Assembly: GCA_037576215.1 (NCBI GenBank)
Contig: JBANDB010000001.1
Span: 930,001 to 994,000 of the forward strand
Source: Armillaria gallica
Lineage: Eukaryota; Basidiomycota; Agaricomycetes; Agaricales; Physalacriaceae
Direction: 5' to 3'
DNA: 64,000 bases
Shown here: one piece after another, positions 22,624 through 35,190 of the stretch
Layout of the letters: each line of letters opens with the position of its first letter
Position numbering within the stretch: the stretch's first letter is position 1
Made by a program: the position numbers and the translations under genes
Notes under the pieces: generated by a model
Told to the model about the DNA's origin: nothing
What the model saw: the letters and a program-made list of their open reading frames with translations, nothing else
Database searches by the model: none

Positions 22624-24106
22624 TCACGACTGCTGAGCATCAGCATCAGTCAAACCTCCTACGCGACGCAACGCGGTCTCAGCTGCGTTGACGCCTTCTG
22701 GCATACCTATCACTTTTGAATGATCCAACCCCCGTCGATAAAATTCCCGCGCCATCGATCTGTCGCCGCTCATCTGTAGCCCAAAGATAAGAACCACACT
22801 TTACCGTAGCCAAGAAGTATGCTTACCTCGCGCAACATGCCGATATTAAACAGGGCTGCAGCATATGCATACTCACATATGGGAATGGGCTCATATTGCC
22901 GGCGTGTCCGTTGTAAAATAGCCAAAGACTGCTTGGCCCATGACTCGGCCTGCTGCAGTTTTTCTGGAGTGGGTTTTCCTCGGATAATCAACTCGGACAG
23001 GTTACCCATCATCTGTGCACCTACACAAGCAACGCATGAGGTAAATCTAGACAGCCAGAGCAAAAAGCCTCACCTCTACATTGGTCGTCTGGAGAGGAAG
23101 TTTGTGGCGGTGGAGGAATCAAGATAGATATAGCTTGAAGATACAGTGGCATGGCATATCTAAACATGGTCAACGCATGTACGCCAACAAAGCAAACGAG
23201 ACCCACTCGAGTTTCCCGATCCGAGCATAGAAGGCTGCAAGCATCTCAAGCGGGGCACCAACGTCCGTCTTGTCGACCCATGGCGGCAGCTCAAGCTCTG
23301 CAAGCGTCACCTGGTTATCACTCGTAATATCCTCGTGTGGATCAATTAATCCAGCATTAGCGTCCTTCACGAGCCTCAACACCTCTTCGACGCCCCACGA
23401 CAGCCACTTCTCCTCCTCATCCGCCGGCTTCTGGAGCTCCTCCGCGACTTCTCCCAGCTTCCCCGCGATGGCTACCGCGCGGAGCCTTTCTGGTCCTGAA
23501 AGGGTCGTTATCACCTCCTGCATACGAGTTAAGCAGTCCGCGTAGACTTCGTAAGCTTTTTGTTTCTCATTCTGGCTCTCGAGGGCCTCGGAGAGGGCTA
23601 CAGCAATTCCTGAAATCTTGAGCCACGGCTGGTCTTTCAGCAGCTCCAAGGGGAGTTGCTTGGTCGTTTCCCAAGCTCTGTGAGGTAGCTATCGTAGGTC
23701 ACCACTGAACAAACAGACGTGGAAGGATCAGCAGTCATACCTGTAGAAGTACTGTACACTTATGTCCAGATTACCCTTGTGCTTGGCCTTGACGGCGTCT
23801 CGCAGGTCCTGCCGGAGTTCCTCTGGCCACATCGTGAGGGTTGCGTAGAGGTCATATCTAATTTCACAGTCAATTACAGAGCATTTATACAACGGCAAAT
23901 GAAACGTACAGTCCGTAGGCAGTAAGCCCTACCCCGACGAAGAGAAGCCCAGTGAAGAACGGAGACAATCGACTTGAGCTTCCTGCTGCGGCGCTGTACG
24001 TTCTGCATATCGTCGGCCGCGCCCTTGGTAGCAGTATAGGTGTAAACCGTGCCGGAGAGTGAAAGAGGGGCTGGGAGACCCTCTGCAGGCGTCGTAGAGA
24101 GGACAT
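22624..24106 (-). CDS. Mitochondrial TPR-repeat membrane protein (Mgr3-like)
   Basis: Six exons (24106-23910, 23857-23741, 23677-23207, 23159-23074, 23020-22827, 22773-22624) give 404 residues. The N-terminus is basic and hydroxylated, like a mitochondrial presequence (SSLRRLQRVSQPLFHSPAR), followed by one transmembrane segment (SPFFTGLLFVGVGLTAYGLY). The rest is helical TPR-like repeats, for example HKGNLDISVQYFYRAWE, MLAAFYARIGKLEYAMPLYL and AAALFNIGMLREMSGDRSMA. This layout matches yeast Mgr3 and relatives, adaptors of the i-AAA protease of the inner membrane. The Mgr3 link rests on architecture, so the precise role is inferred. Confidence 0.78.
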
Positions 24107-26390
24107 CGTCGGCAACGATGAGGACGCGACTTCTTTCGCCGGCGCGAATTCCCAAGAATTCAAAGCTTTTGGTAAACTGAGGCAAATATCCAAGATAAGA
24201 TAACACCCTTCCTATTTAGGCCTTGCTAGTTATCAAGAACGTGCTTCACGCCGGTTCCTTTCAGTATTCATTGACGGCTTGCATAATTATTCGGTTATCA
24301 GTTCTGATTTCGATTTTTACTGTATTACGGCCTCAATTTCCCGCCTAGGTCTGACACAGTGAACTCCAGTCTCTTCAAGGGTGCTGTAGAATTAGCTTCA
24401 TTCAAGTTCAACTGGATGGTTGGATATCCACTCGGTGTCAAGAAACCTTATCTTTAATTCAGCAACTCGCTTAAAGTATTCCCACAGAGGGCAACATCAA
24501 TACCGGATATCGTCTTCGTCTTCTCATGCAACCTATAAATGCCCCGTTCAATTTCCTTCTGAATTCAATTCCGGTTCTGCCGCTATGGCGACCTATGCGG
24601 CGTTGACTTCAACCAGCCTAAGCCTATTCCATCGCATCCTCGCTGGTTTTTAGAAATCAAGTCATTTACCCTTATTTCTGATTCTTCCGATGAGTTGCTA
24701 GCAATGATAGGTCCACGGGAGTAGTGTTCTCTTTTTAGATTACCCCCTTATTGCAACTTGCGTCCATGCAGCTTGTCGTCTACAGGCTGACTACTTACTC
24801 TTTCTGCCCAATTCACATCGACCCGTTTTTCTATCTTTCACCGTTGTGTAGAGCCGCCACAGATTGATAATGTCTCGGTGATGCCGGTGGGGTCTCAAAG
24901 AGACACTTCTGATATTTTCAATCGTTGCCAACTCGCTTGGGACCCCCGTTAAAATTGAGGCACTAACCACTAATGTATCATCCTTAATCTCAGAAACCGG
25001 TGCCAACAGATACAGGGATGCGCATGCACGATAGATTTTCCCTCTGCTGGAATATATTATATCCATGTGTGCTCAAGGCGCGTGGGATGAACGCTAGAGA
25101 CGTACGATTGATGGTCTCACGGAACCGACTACATATTGGGTATCGGCAGGGATTCCCCTGCCTTGGAACCCAAAGGTACGTCACACGCGGAAGCAGCACC
25201 GAGTCCACTCTGTGGATTGTTGCTCTGGCAATTGTTCATACAACGAGTCATTTCGACGATCAGAAACGTTGCTGCTACATTAAAGATTGGTTCAGTGATG
25301 GCACCAATGAATGAGTCCTGCGAATCACGTCCTACCTTTCGATCTGCCTATCAGAACGCCCCAATGGGCGTCAATCTTCTCTTCTGAGATGAACCTCCGT
25401 TTCACATGTCGTTCGAGGCCGATCGTAGTTCGTGCGGATGTCGACGAGATGGCGCTGTGAAATTGGTGTTCTGACCGGGCAACATCCACTAAATGAATTC
25501 AATAGACTGTTCCTTGCCCCTGTCAGTGTTAGCTGTTGGAAATAGTACCTGATGTAGATGTTGGTTCCGTGGTCGAACTTTGCGGGCGGTCAAGAGGATT
25601 TTGGTCCGTGATACGAGCAGTGAAGACGCTGGGTTTCAGCTACCATCTGTCGATGGACAGTCTCCATCGTCTGCACGGACAGGATCATCATCAGCTTGGA
25701 GAAGGTAGGTTCCGCCTGTCCCCCTCTTCCGGCCATCATTACTATGGAGATTTGGAAAGATATTTGATGAGGAGGATGGAACGAAACGGCCTCTGTGAGA
25801 GCATTGAGAATTTTAATATATTAGCATTTAAGTAAGTGAGATCAATTGCGGGGTGGATCCGGGGGGAAAGAATGAGCTCTTGAAACGCAGCAGGACAAGA
25901 TGATGGTGAAGCATGGGGGGAACAAGTAAGAGATATGGTCCGCCTGAGACTTGGACGCAGCCCGGATCAGGAGTGAGTCACAGACAATGATGGCATTAGG
26001 CATAGGTAAAATAGCTCTCTGTTTTACTGCCTTCTTTGCGCTTGACTTCTCCCGTAATACCGTAGATCAGCCGTCACCCGCTGTAGCAAGGCCCTGAGAA
26101 GGTAGCAGGCCAGATATATACATGTGGTAATTTATTGTGGGACAGCAGGACCAGAAACAGGATGCCAACGAGTGATTGCCATGGCAAATGTTAGGACTGG
26201 TCGATGTCAAGATAATTTCATGTTTTGGATGACAAGGATAAGGAGTACCGCCCGTTTGGGTCGAAGCCTTGTCCTTCTTGTTGTTATTGTATTCGCGTAT
26301 ACATAACACAACAAAACTGCCAAATCCGTTCCCTATTGTTCGTCCCCCTCTTCTTTGCTGTTACCACCACCGCTCCCTTTCTTTTCTCTA
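24107..26390. other. Long intergenic stretch, no gene recognised
   Basis: About 2.3 kb between the TPR gene and the MAP kinase gene. Minus-strand peptides around 25480-25330 (FISEEKIDAHWGVLIGRSK) and 25260-25130 are open but do not join into a recognisable product. The final few hundred bases form the MAPK promoter and 5' UTR, with pyrimidine-rich runs at 26340-26390. Confidence 0.4.
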
Positions 26391-27946
<1,556 letters not shown>

Positions 27947-29200
27947 TTGTATTCATCTTTTTCTGGTATGTCCTGGCCCCTTGGAACTCGCCGCTCACAC
28001 ATTAACGTATTCTGCTTTCCCCAGTCAGCTCGTCAACGATGTAATGTCTTTACTGTCCTCATGCACGCCATCAGAGATATATACAGTTCTGGTTATTAGA
28101 TCAGACGCCCACTACCGCCATTGACACGCTTCCCACGGACAATATCGTTCTCTCTATGTTACCATCTTTTACGTTTCCATCGTTTGGTTTGGACTCTCTC
28201 CAGGGCACTAGTTGCCTGGATTTCTTGTACTGGGACGTTCATGCTGGACATTCATTCATTTAACCGGGTCTCTGAATCGCTTTTGCTGTGCTGTACGACT
28301 CCACTCTCTCTCCAATCTACACAATTTCTTTGACTTCTGTTCTGCATGTTACATATATTTGTACTCTTCTCATTGACGGTTTTTTTTCGCTATCTATCGA
28401 CCACTATTCATAGTACGCACTACTTCTTGTATAAAATATCAAAGTTATTGAGGAACGCAATCTGGAGTGATGGTCGATAATCATGAAAGATCATGTCACT
28501 GAAGGCCATGATATTTTCGGAGAAGGTTTAAGTGCGCGCCAATAGTGATCGTCAATCAGGCGGTGATGAAGAGACTCGGCGTGAATTCTGGTAAAAATGA
28601 AATCAATCACATGCGACGGATGCAGTAAGAAAGTGCTCAGCGTGACCCGAAACCCCACGCGTAGTGTACAGCAACGCCCGTCCGCCGTGATGCGACCATA
28701 CAAGTTCAAAAAATAAAACCGCTCCCTCATCCTCCGAGCGGAAGCGCGCATATACAATTGAGGATCAGCAAAATTCCAGTTCGGTTCCCGGAGGATCACA
28801 GTGCCACCAGCGTATCGTAAAAGTGCCTTGATGGTCGATGAGGGTGGGTACCTGGGAAGACTGTCGGATCGGCACTACTGAGAAGTCTTCGCTGAGAAAG
28901 TGATGGCAGCCTCAGGGTCCGGGAGGAAATTAATGTTCGCGGCTTACTATGCGTGAGGGGGGAAATACCAGCCTGGGATTGATCGTCCTCCGAGTTCGTG
29001 AGAACACATGATTGAACCGTTGGAGTACTAACACCTGAACATACGTACTCCATGGCAGAAATATCGTGGCGTAGAACAACGCAGTTGTGAGTGGGGCCAA
29101 ATAACTCAGGGCACATACAAGAGAAACGTTCAAATTTTCGTCGAAGTACCACCGGGAGCCGGGACATCATAACTGCGGTCAACGGCAAAGATAGTGCCCT
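27947..29200. other. Intergenic region, weak minus-strand open frames
   Basis: Minus-strand frames at 29188-28796 and 28799-28491 are open for 130 and 102 codons (with peptides such as ASARRMRERFYFLNLYGRI). I found no family match and no consistent splicing between them. They may be remnants of the F-box-like locus to the right. Confidence 0.3.
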
Positions 29201-30299
29201 TCATCCAAGTTCAGAAACCTCAAAGGAATCACAGAATGTGGGTCCGGAAGGGCCCCAAAGACGTTGACAACGGTCGATATACTTAGTATTAGTAGAAGAG
29301 CATAGGCCACCAACAACGTTCCTGCTGTCACACATGATTTACAAACACCCATTCAACATATTCCGTGTCAGTTTTTCGAAGGAGATAATCCTCACTGAAC
29401 AATCATGGCATCGCTCCCATGACCGCCTACGCCCCCTTCCTCCCCAAGCAGAAGCTTCAAATTAAGCCATTCCTCCTTGCGCTAGCGCTCCGTTTTACGT
29501 AGTAGCTTCAGAGATCTTTTTCATCAAACTCTGTGTGCTGAATTTCCTTTAAGAATAGGCGCGCGCTAATGGAAGATGATCGGTCCGTGCCAATACGCCT
29601 GTAGTTGGAGAAAAGCCAAAGAGTCCGCGGAATTTGCTTACTCTTGATAACACTGACGGCGTCCTTATCATGATGCAATGTTTGTGAATGACTGCGCAGA
29701 ATCCTCCTCGCTCTGATTCAAAAAAAGATCCATTCACTGCCGCGAGTCGCGGCGTTGCAGAAAATTGAACGACCTGGCAGGCACTTTCAGTGACGACACT
29801 ACGAAGTTCCTTTCAACCGACCTTAAGTTCAACGTCCGTTGTGTTCATCGTCACTGGATCCGTCAATGCGACTTCCTGATTTTGGGGAGATAATGAGGTA
29901 TGCCTCATATGACCACCCAGAGCGCGCAATACACACGCCCCAACCTGCTTCAGCTTGTTTCCGCTTCCATCTCATCATTTCATTCCTAGACCGTCGACGG
30001 CCACTGTCAGAGTTTCGAAGATGCGCCAGAAGAAACACGATAACGGGACGCCATCATCTACAGTTCTCTTACTACTGACCTGACCGACTGACCGAACTTC
30101 ACTTGAATTGAGATGATCAAAAAAGCTTGATACTGTCCGGTCTGAGTATCACCTATCATACGGAGATGATGAAATTTGAATAGGATGAGTGGAGATATGG
30201 ATACTCCTCCGCAGCATAAATACATGGCGACTATGCTCCGCTGAATTGGGGCCACGTTGGACTCACATTCCTGATCAAACGAGAGCGTGGAGGTATCGA

Positions 30300-31410
30300 G
30301 GTGCCACTCAGTTTTGTACGTCGAGTTCTTGGTCCTTCGTTTTATGATAGATGAAAATATGCAAAGATCGTATGTCCTCCGAGAGATCTGGTGACCTTTT
30401 AATTATAGCCCGTAAGTGATGCAGGCGTGCAGGAAGTCCCACAGCGAGTCCCTGAAATTTGTTTCATAAATATAGGATGGGCATGTGTAGATGGCAACGG
30501 GACCTTGTGTAAAAAATGGTGCCACAAAGCCGTGCACTGAAAATGCGGGTACGGCGTTTTGAATCCACCGTCAGGAAGAAGGTTTGGACTTCACACATTG
30601 TTATCCCAGTGCTTGATGCCTTAGCAGTAAAGACAGAAGGGCCAAGGCAGTCCGTCCGACTACCCGATCGCATCAGATCTAGTGGATCAATAAGGGACAC
30701 TTGGTTCGTGTCGAGCTACATGAGATGCACGGTCCGAGGCAGTACACCAAATACCAGCACCTGAAGAGACGGTAAACATGCACGTATGCCATCTATAGAT
30801 CCCTCCGCCGTGACCGTCATGGGATGATAGATGAAATTTTGAGCACGATGGGAGAGCTGATGATCGACAGTGCGGCATTCTAGACTAGGTAACTCATCGT
30901 CGTCCCGAGTGAGACGTGAAGTGAGCCCAAGGCTCTCGGAGGAATCTCCTGGAACGAAACTTTTGCTCGCAAGGTACGGATACGAGAATCACGCATTAGT
31001 GTTGGGGTCCAAAACCCGAACATTGAACAAACCATCTTGCCATGTTGATCATGTTTCAAAATAGCGATCATATGCGGGGGCCTAAACACGCGTCACCCTC
31101 AGTGAGAAGCGCGAAGTCGGTGGACAAATGTCTGAGGCGAAGTTCACCCGAGATATTTCGCTGGAATAATGTTTACAGGTGGCACAAGATCCTTACGCCA
31201 GCAAAGTGCGCTAGGCAGGACGAACGCTTCATCAATATTGGATTTTTGCCCAAGACAGGTATAGGATGTACTGGCCTGAGCCTGGAGAGAGAAAGTCCGA
31301 GTAGCGGGACCATCACGAGAAGCGTCGACTTACTATGGAAGAATGGACGGCCCTGTGATTCAAGTTTTTTGGTACGAGCATCAGATGCTTTGTCTGGGTG
31401 CGGCACCACA
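30300..31410 (-). pseudogene. Degenerate F-box/LRR-like gene
   Basis: Several minus-strand fragments resemble the large, variable basidiomycete F-box/leucine-rich family. One reads RLHHLRAIIKRSPDLSEDIR then SLHIF (about 30440-30340). A long frame at about 30930-30464 reads IRACLPSLQVLVFGVLP, meets an in-frame TAG, then continues as NQVSLIDPLDLMRSGS. A third (31410-31173) is open but shifted. No single splice scheme gives a full product and no F-box itself is clear, so I call it a relic. The family link is inferred from leucine-rich wording only. Boundaries are approximate. Confidence 0.35.
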
Positions 31411-31521
31411 CACTTCTCACTTGGTAGCGTGTTCGTTTCTTGATGCCGATAATAAGTTAAAATGACGATGTCATCCGTTCCAGAAGAAATTTAACGAAAA
31501 ATTAGGTCAAGAAACCGTAAC

Positions 31522-32450
31522 CTATGCATCGTCATCATCCTCCACCTCTTCGATCCTTGTTCTTCGACTAGAAGGCGTCGGTGAAGCATCGGATGTCTCG
31601 GCGGGCGTCTCAGCAGTGCCTCCGTTGGTCGAGACCTTGCTCTTCCCTTTGTCGGACTTTTCTCCCTTCTCGCCCTTCTTCTTCTTGGACTTCTTCTTTT
31701 GAACGTCCCACTCCCACAAAGGTATAAATGATTCAACCTGCAGCGTGGTCAGATTTGATGACATTTCAAACAAGAAAAAAACACGCACGAATCCAACGTC
31801 CGCGAACAATTTCGGAAATATCCAGATGCCTGGACTGGCGACGATGACGGTGACGATATAGAATATAAGTCGTAGGATGGCGATGACGAAAAAGAGGCCT
31901 ATGAGACCGAGCATCCCAATGCTGAGATACCACACGCCTAATCGCATGGTCGGCGGCCACAAGGGAAACATGACACCAGCAAGCATAATCACTACCATTG
32001 CCACTCCTCCGGCATAGGTTGTCCACTGTGATCCATCATAGAACCACGCGTAGTACTCGTCAGGCGCGAATCGCTGCTCTTGGATGATTTGTAGGACTTT
32101 CGGTGACGACGAGGAGGAACCTGATGGCCCGCCACGTTGGACACGAAGGTAGAAAGCAAAAGTGTTGACAGCGTGAAGGACAGTCTTCGCCTCGTCTTCA
32201 GTGGTTATCGGTGGCATTCCTTTTTTCTTCTGGTACGCCGGTGAAAGAAGTGCCTTTACTGCAGACTTTCCTGCACACATACTTCAATACGAACGAACAA
32301 AAGGTCGGGTGGAAAGCGCGACGTACCTTTGAAATAATCTACTCGCTTTCCATTCAATGCACCGACCCTAACTTTCATTCCCGCCCCTCCGCTTCGCAGA
32401 AATTGGGCGACTTTTTTTAGATCTGGCGGCGCCTTGGCTTGTTGTTCCAT
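31522..32450 (-). CDS. SEC62: ER translocation protein Sec62
   Basis: Sec62 works with Sec63 at the Sec61 channel in post-translational import into the ER. Exons 32450-32327, 32270-31789 and 31737-31522 give 273 residues. The cytosolic N-domain (DLKKVAQFLRSGGAGMKVRVGA, KVLQIIQEQRFAPDEYYAWFYDG) precedes two membrane helices (YAGGVAMVVIMLAGVMFPLWP and the GLIGLFFVIAILRLIFYIVTV region), then ESFIPLWEWD and a Lys-rich, finally acidic tail. The second intron is 51 nt, a multiple of three with no stop, so a retained form would add 17 residues just before ESFIPLW. The spliced form matches the family better. Two-helix topology and length are normal for fungi. Confidence 0.95.
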
Positions 32451-33155
32451 TATTCGAGCAGTAATCTATGATATACGGAAAAGAAAACAATGGCGGGTAT
32501 ACCGAGAGTGAGGAAGAGGAGGAGAGCTGTCGTAGGGAGCGCTGGCAGTGGCGGTGGTCGTCGTTCAGGATAAAGGATAGGCAATGCGCTGGCTCTAGAC
32601 ACGTCACATTGACCATTGTTTTCCACGTGGTGTGACGGTGGCAGTGCCAGTTGCTTTCGGCACCGTCCGAGTTCGAGTTACCACCTTCACTGTGGAACAA
32701 ATGATTGCCTTTCCCCCTGAGGGAAAACCTGGAGGATCCAAGCTGCTTCGATACTAACTTCGTGTCAATTGCGGAACCAGAGCGGCATCCGTCAGCTACT
32801 TTGAATTGACGGCCGGACTGCTAGCGCGTTTGAAATCTCTCAGAGTCCGACCAGCATCTTTGCCTCTGGACGTCGCTGTATCTTCTTACTATTGTGTCGT
32901 TTCTTGGCTTCGTTGCTCAAATAGTAATCCCTTCTTATGAATGCACGATATGTCTCGAGTTATCATCGGATTGGAATGTAGTTAATTATAAGCAGCATAA
33001 CGGTGTTTGGGTTGCTTAAACGTCAACAAACCTACTGAGAAAGCTACTATATGTCCTGCGCCCCTCGTAGCTTGTGTATTTTCCTTTCACTATAAGATGG
33101 TCGCCTTCGGGCAACGACTCGGCAAAGTGCACCTAAAAAGTTCCTCTGGGTCAAA
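32451..33155. other. SEC62 upstream region
   Basis: Promoter and 5' UTR side of SEC62 (minus) and the 3' side of the secreted-protein cluster. No gene recognised. Confidence 0.45.
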
Positions 33156-33539
33156 TTATCCTCTGCGAATAAGCCGAAAGAATATCTTACACCCTGTTAT
33201 CCGGAGAGAGGTAGCAGCACGTCAAACCATATTTACCTGCAGGCCTGGTGTTAGCGACGAACGACAACTCCAATGAGAGCTACCTACACGGAGTCTGCAG
33301 AGGCCGACAGAGTTAGGTCAAAGTCAAGCTAGTCTTGTCGTATCACTCACCGTCCCCGCTATAGTACCACCTTAAAAAATATCTCGTCAGTATAACAGGA
33401 CAGCAATACTGCATATGGACAGGATGGACATACATTGTGATCCTAAACCAACCGTAGTCTTTACAGCGTCAGTGTCCTGAGCGGCAGCAATCGTGGAGAA
33501 AGCAAAGAGAATAGAGAAACTAGATTTGAAGAAGAACAT
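33156..33539 (-). CDS. Small secreted cysteine-containing protein A
   Basis: Exon 1 (33539-33434) starts with a clear signal peptide (FFFKSSFSILFAFSTIAAAQ), continues AVKTTVGLGSQ and ends with the T of a Cys codon. A 63-bp intron follows, then a 20-nt exon (33370-33351) completing Cys-Gly-Thr-Ile-Ala-Gly-Thr. Further exons are predicted as very short pieces (33294-33284 and 33244-33237), giving TPC and RPAG, so the 3' end is uncertain. The layout, a signal peptide, then 'G-x-x-C-G', with the intron splitting the Cys codon, is shared with the neighbour at 33685-34158. Secretion is inferred. Function is unknown; small secreted proteins of this kind occur widely in basidiomycetes. Confidence 0.5.
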
Positions 33540-33684
33540 CTCTGGGAAAACACAATGATAATTGGACAGGTCCGCTCCTCTTATAAGCACGCAGTGGCGA
33601 GTGCCTCTCGTCACAAGTACAATAATGTCAGACCGGTATAGGCGTATATATTTGATGCTCCAGTTATAGCTAACGTTAACATAG

Positions 33685-34158
33685 TCATACGGAGCATCTT
33701 AGACCTCCGCCTTCAATTGAGCACACTCGGTTTGACAACTGAAACAGAGTAAGCGGGGATGCGCAGAGAGATAACAATGAAAAGCCCACGTCAAGTAGTC
33801 AGACAAGTACGGCACAGGACAGCACTTCAGGTCCTCCGCACCTAAATTAATGAGGTCAGCGCCGCCCGAAATATTGCATTGATCCTCTCACATTGTATCT
33901 GAAATGATATGCATCAGCCATTAAGTGTTTAAATAAGTATGAGAGCGTATTTACCTCATAGACAAACCCGCCACCTAATGAATGATGAGTATGACACGGT
34001 CAAGCATATCAAGAAATAAAGGTACATTCTTCGCCAAGAAGCGGCGCAGATGAAGGTGCCCCAACTGCGGCTGCATCATCCCTGGCGATAGACGGGGAAG
34101 CCAGGATGCTTGACACGGCAAGAACGGAGACGAGAGCTGTTAATACGAAAATCTTCAT
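33685..34158 (-). CDS. Small secreted cysteine-rich protein B
   Basis: Exon 1 (34158-34026) encodes a signal peptide (KIFVLTALVSVLAVSSILA) and a short mature start ending LLGEE plus the T of a Cys codon. Exon 2 is 20 nt (33974-33955; Cys-Gly-Gly-Phe-Val-Tyr-Glu), exon 3 only 7 nt (33898-33892) and exon 4 starts at 33841 with CAEDLKCC. The 'ECGG...QC...CC' spacing resembles fungal small secreted cysteine-rich proteins. The 3' end is ambiguous: splicing out 77 bp (GTGCCG...TTTCAG) adds VCSIEGGGLRCSV and a stop at 33685, whereas reading through stops at about 33699. Its first exon is nearly the same as one at 35000 on the other strand. Function is unknown. Confidence 0.55.
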
Positions 34159-34999
34159 GCAAAAAAATCGTCTGTCTGAGGATGGAAGGAAGTAGTGAGA
34201 ATAATGGTCTCAACTTTAAGAATGACACTTCTACTTATATTATTGGATATGCTATCCTTGGCTCACGAGCGGTGGAGTCACCGTCATGCCTTCGACTGTG
34301 CCGACAAAAGTCCCCTTGCGCAATGACGAACACGTCTTGGCATATGTCTACGCGATGGCGGTTTCGACTAAGGTACACTTCGGATCCGACTGGCGTTGTT
34401 GGTGTTGGTTCGAAAGCCAAGACGATCTTGGATCGCAGGCGCGAGTATCAATGAGGTCACTAGGCCGTCAGCAGGGAAGCTACGGCTCTGTGTTGTCCCA
34501 CTGTTATCCTTCGAAACTAAAGAACGATCTTGGCCATCATCAAGTGAGTCGAGAGCCTGAGTCGACCAGGGTGCATGACAGTAAGCTAGAGAAATAACTT
34601 ACATATCTGATATTTCAAAGTTGAAGATATCCTATTCTTTGCTGCACCCTGTGGCCTGAAAGGTTCGAAAATGGCACCGCCGCGCTGACATTGTCAAATC
34701 CTCTATTATTCTTCATGACCGAATCTCAGAAAAATCGCGAAGCATCAACATCAGCAGTAGAATCCACGGTGGACGGTGCCGCAGAATCGTGGGAAAATAT
34801 ATCAAGCAGCTTGAACCGGGCCGACAGCCGACGCGGACGCAATCTTTGTACGGGCGACTTTTCAATTTTGTCGGCATAGTCAAAGGAATGATGGTGACTC
34901 CGCCCCTCGAGCCAAGGATAGCGCATTCAATAAGGTAAGTACAAGTATCTTCTATAAAGTTGCGATCACTACTCTCACTACTTTTCTCCTTCCTTTTGC
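34159..34999. other. Spacer between two divergent secreted-protein copies
   Basis: The stretch separates the first exons at 34158 (minus) and 35000 (plus). Open frames at 34691-34926 (one reads SLYGRLFNFVGIVKGMM) shift frame and match no family known to me. Confidence 0.35.
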
Positions 35000-35190
35000 A
35001 TGACGCCTTCTGTATTGACAGCTTTCATCTCCGTTTTTGCTGTGTCAAGCGCCCTGGCTTCCCCGTCTACTTCCAAGGATGATGCAGTGCGCGTGATGTT
35101 GTTAATATACCCGGCACTCGAACTGGCGGTAACCTGCTTCCAGCGTTCTGACAGAATAGATCCAGTAGAAGGTAATTGATGCAGAAAACG
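35000..35190 (+). pseudogene. Divergent copy of the secreted-protein first exon
   Basis: From the bases TTTTGC before the ATG through about 85 bp, this plus-strand sequence matches the minus-strand start of protein B. It encodes TPSVLTAFISVFAVSSALAS against KIFVLTALVSVLAVSSILAS, both followed by Pro-Ser and Asp-Asp-Ala. Past that point similarity stops and the frame continues VRVMLLIYPALELAV to a TGA near 35185, with no cysteine pattern. It is either a fragment left by an inverted duplication or a gene with distant exons I cannot see. Confidence 0.45.
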
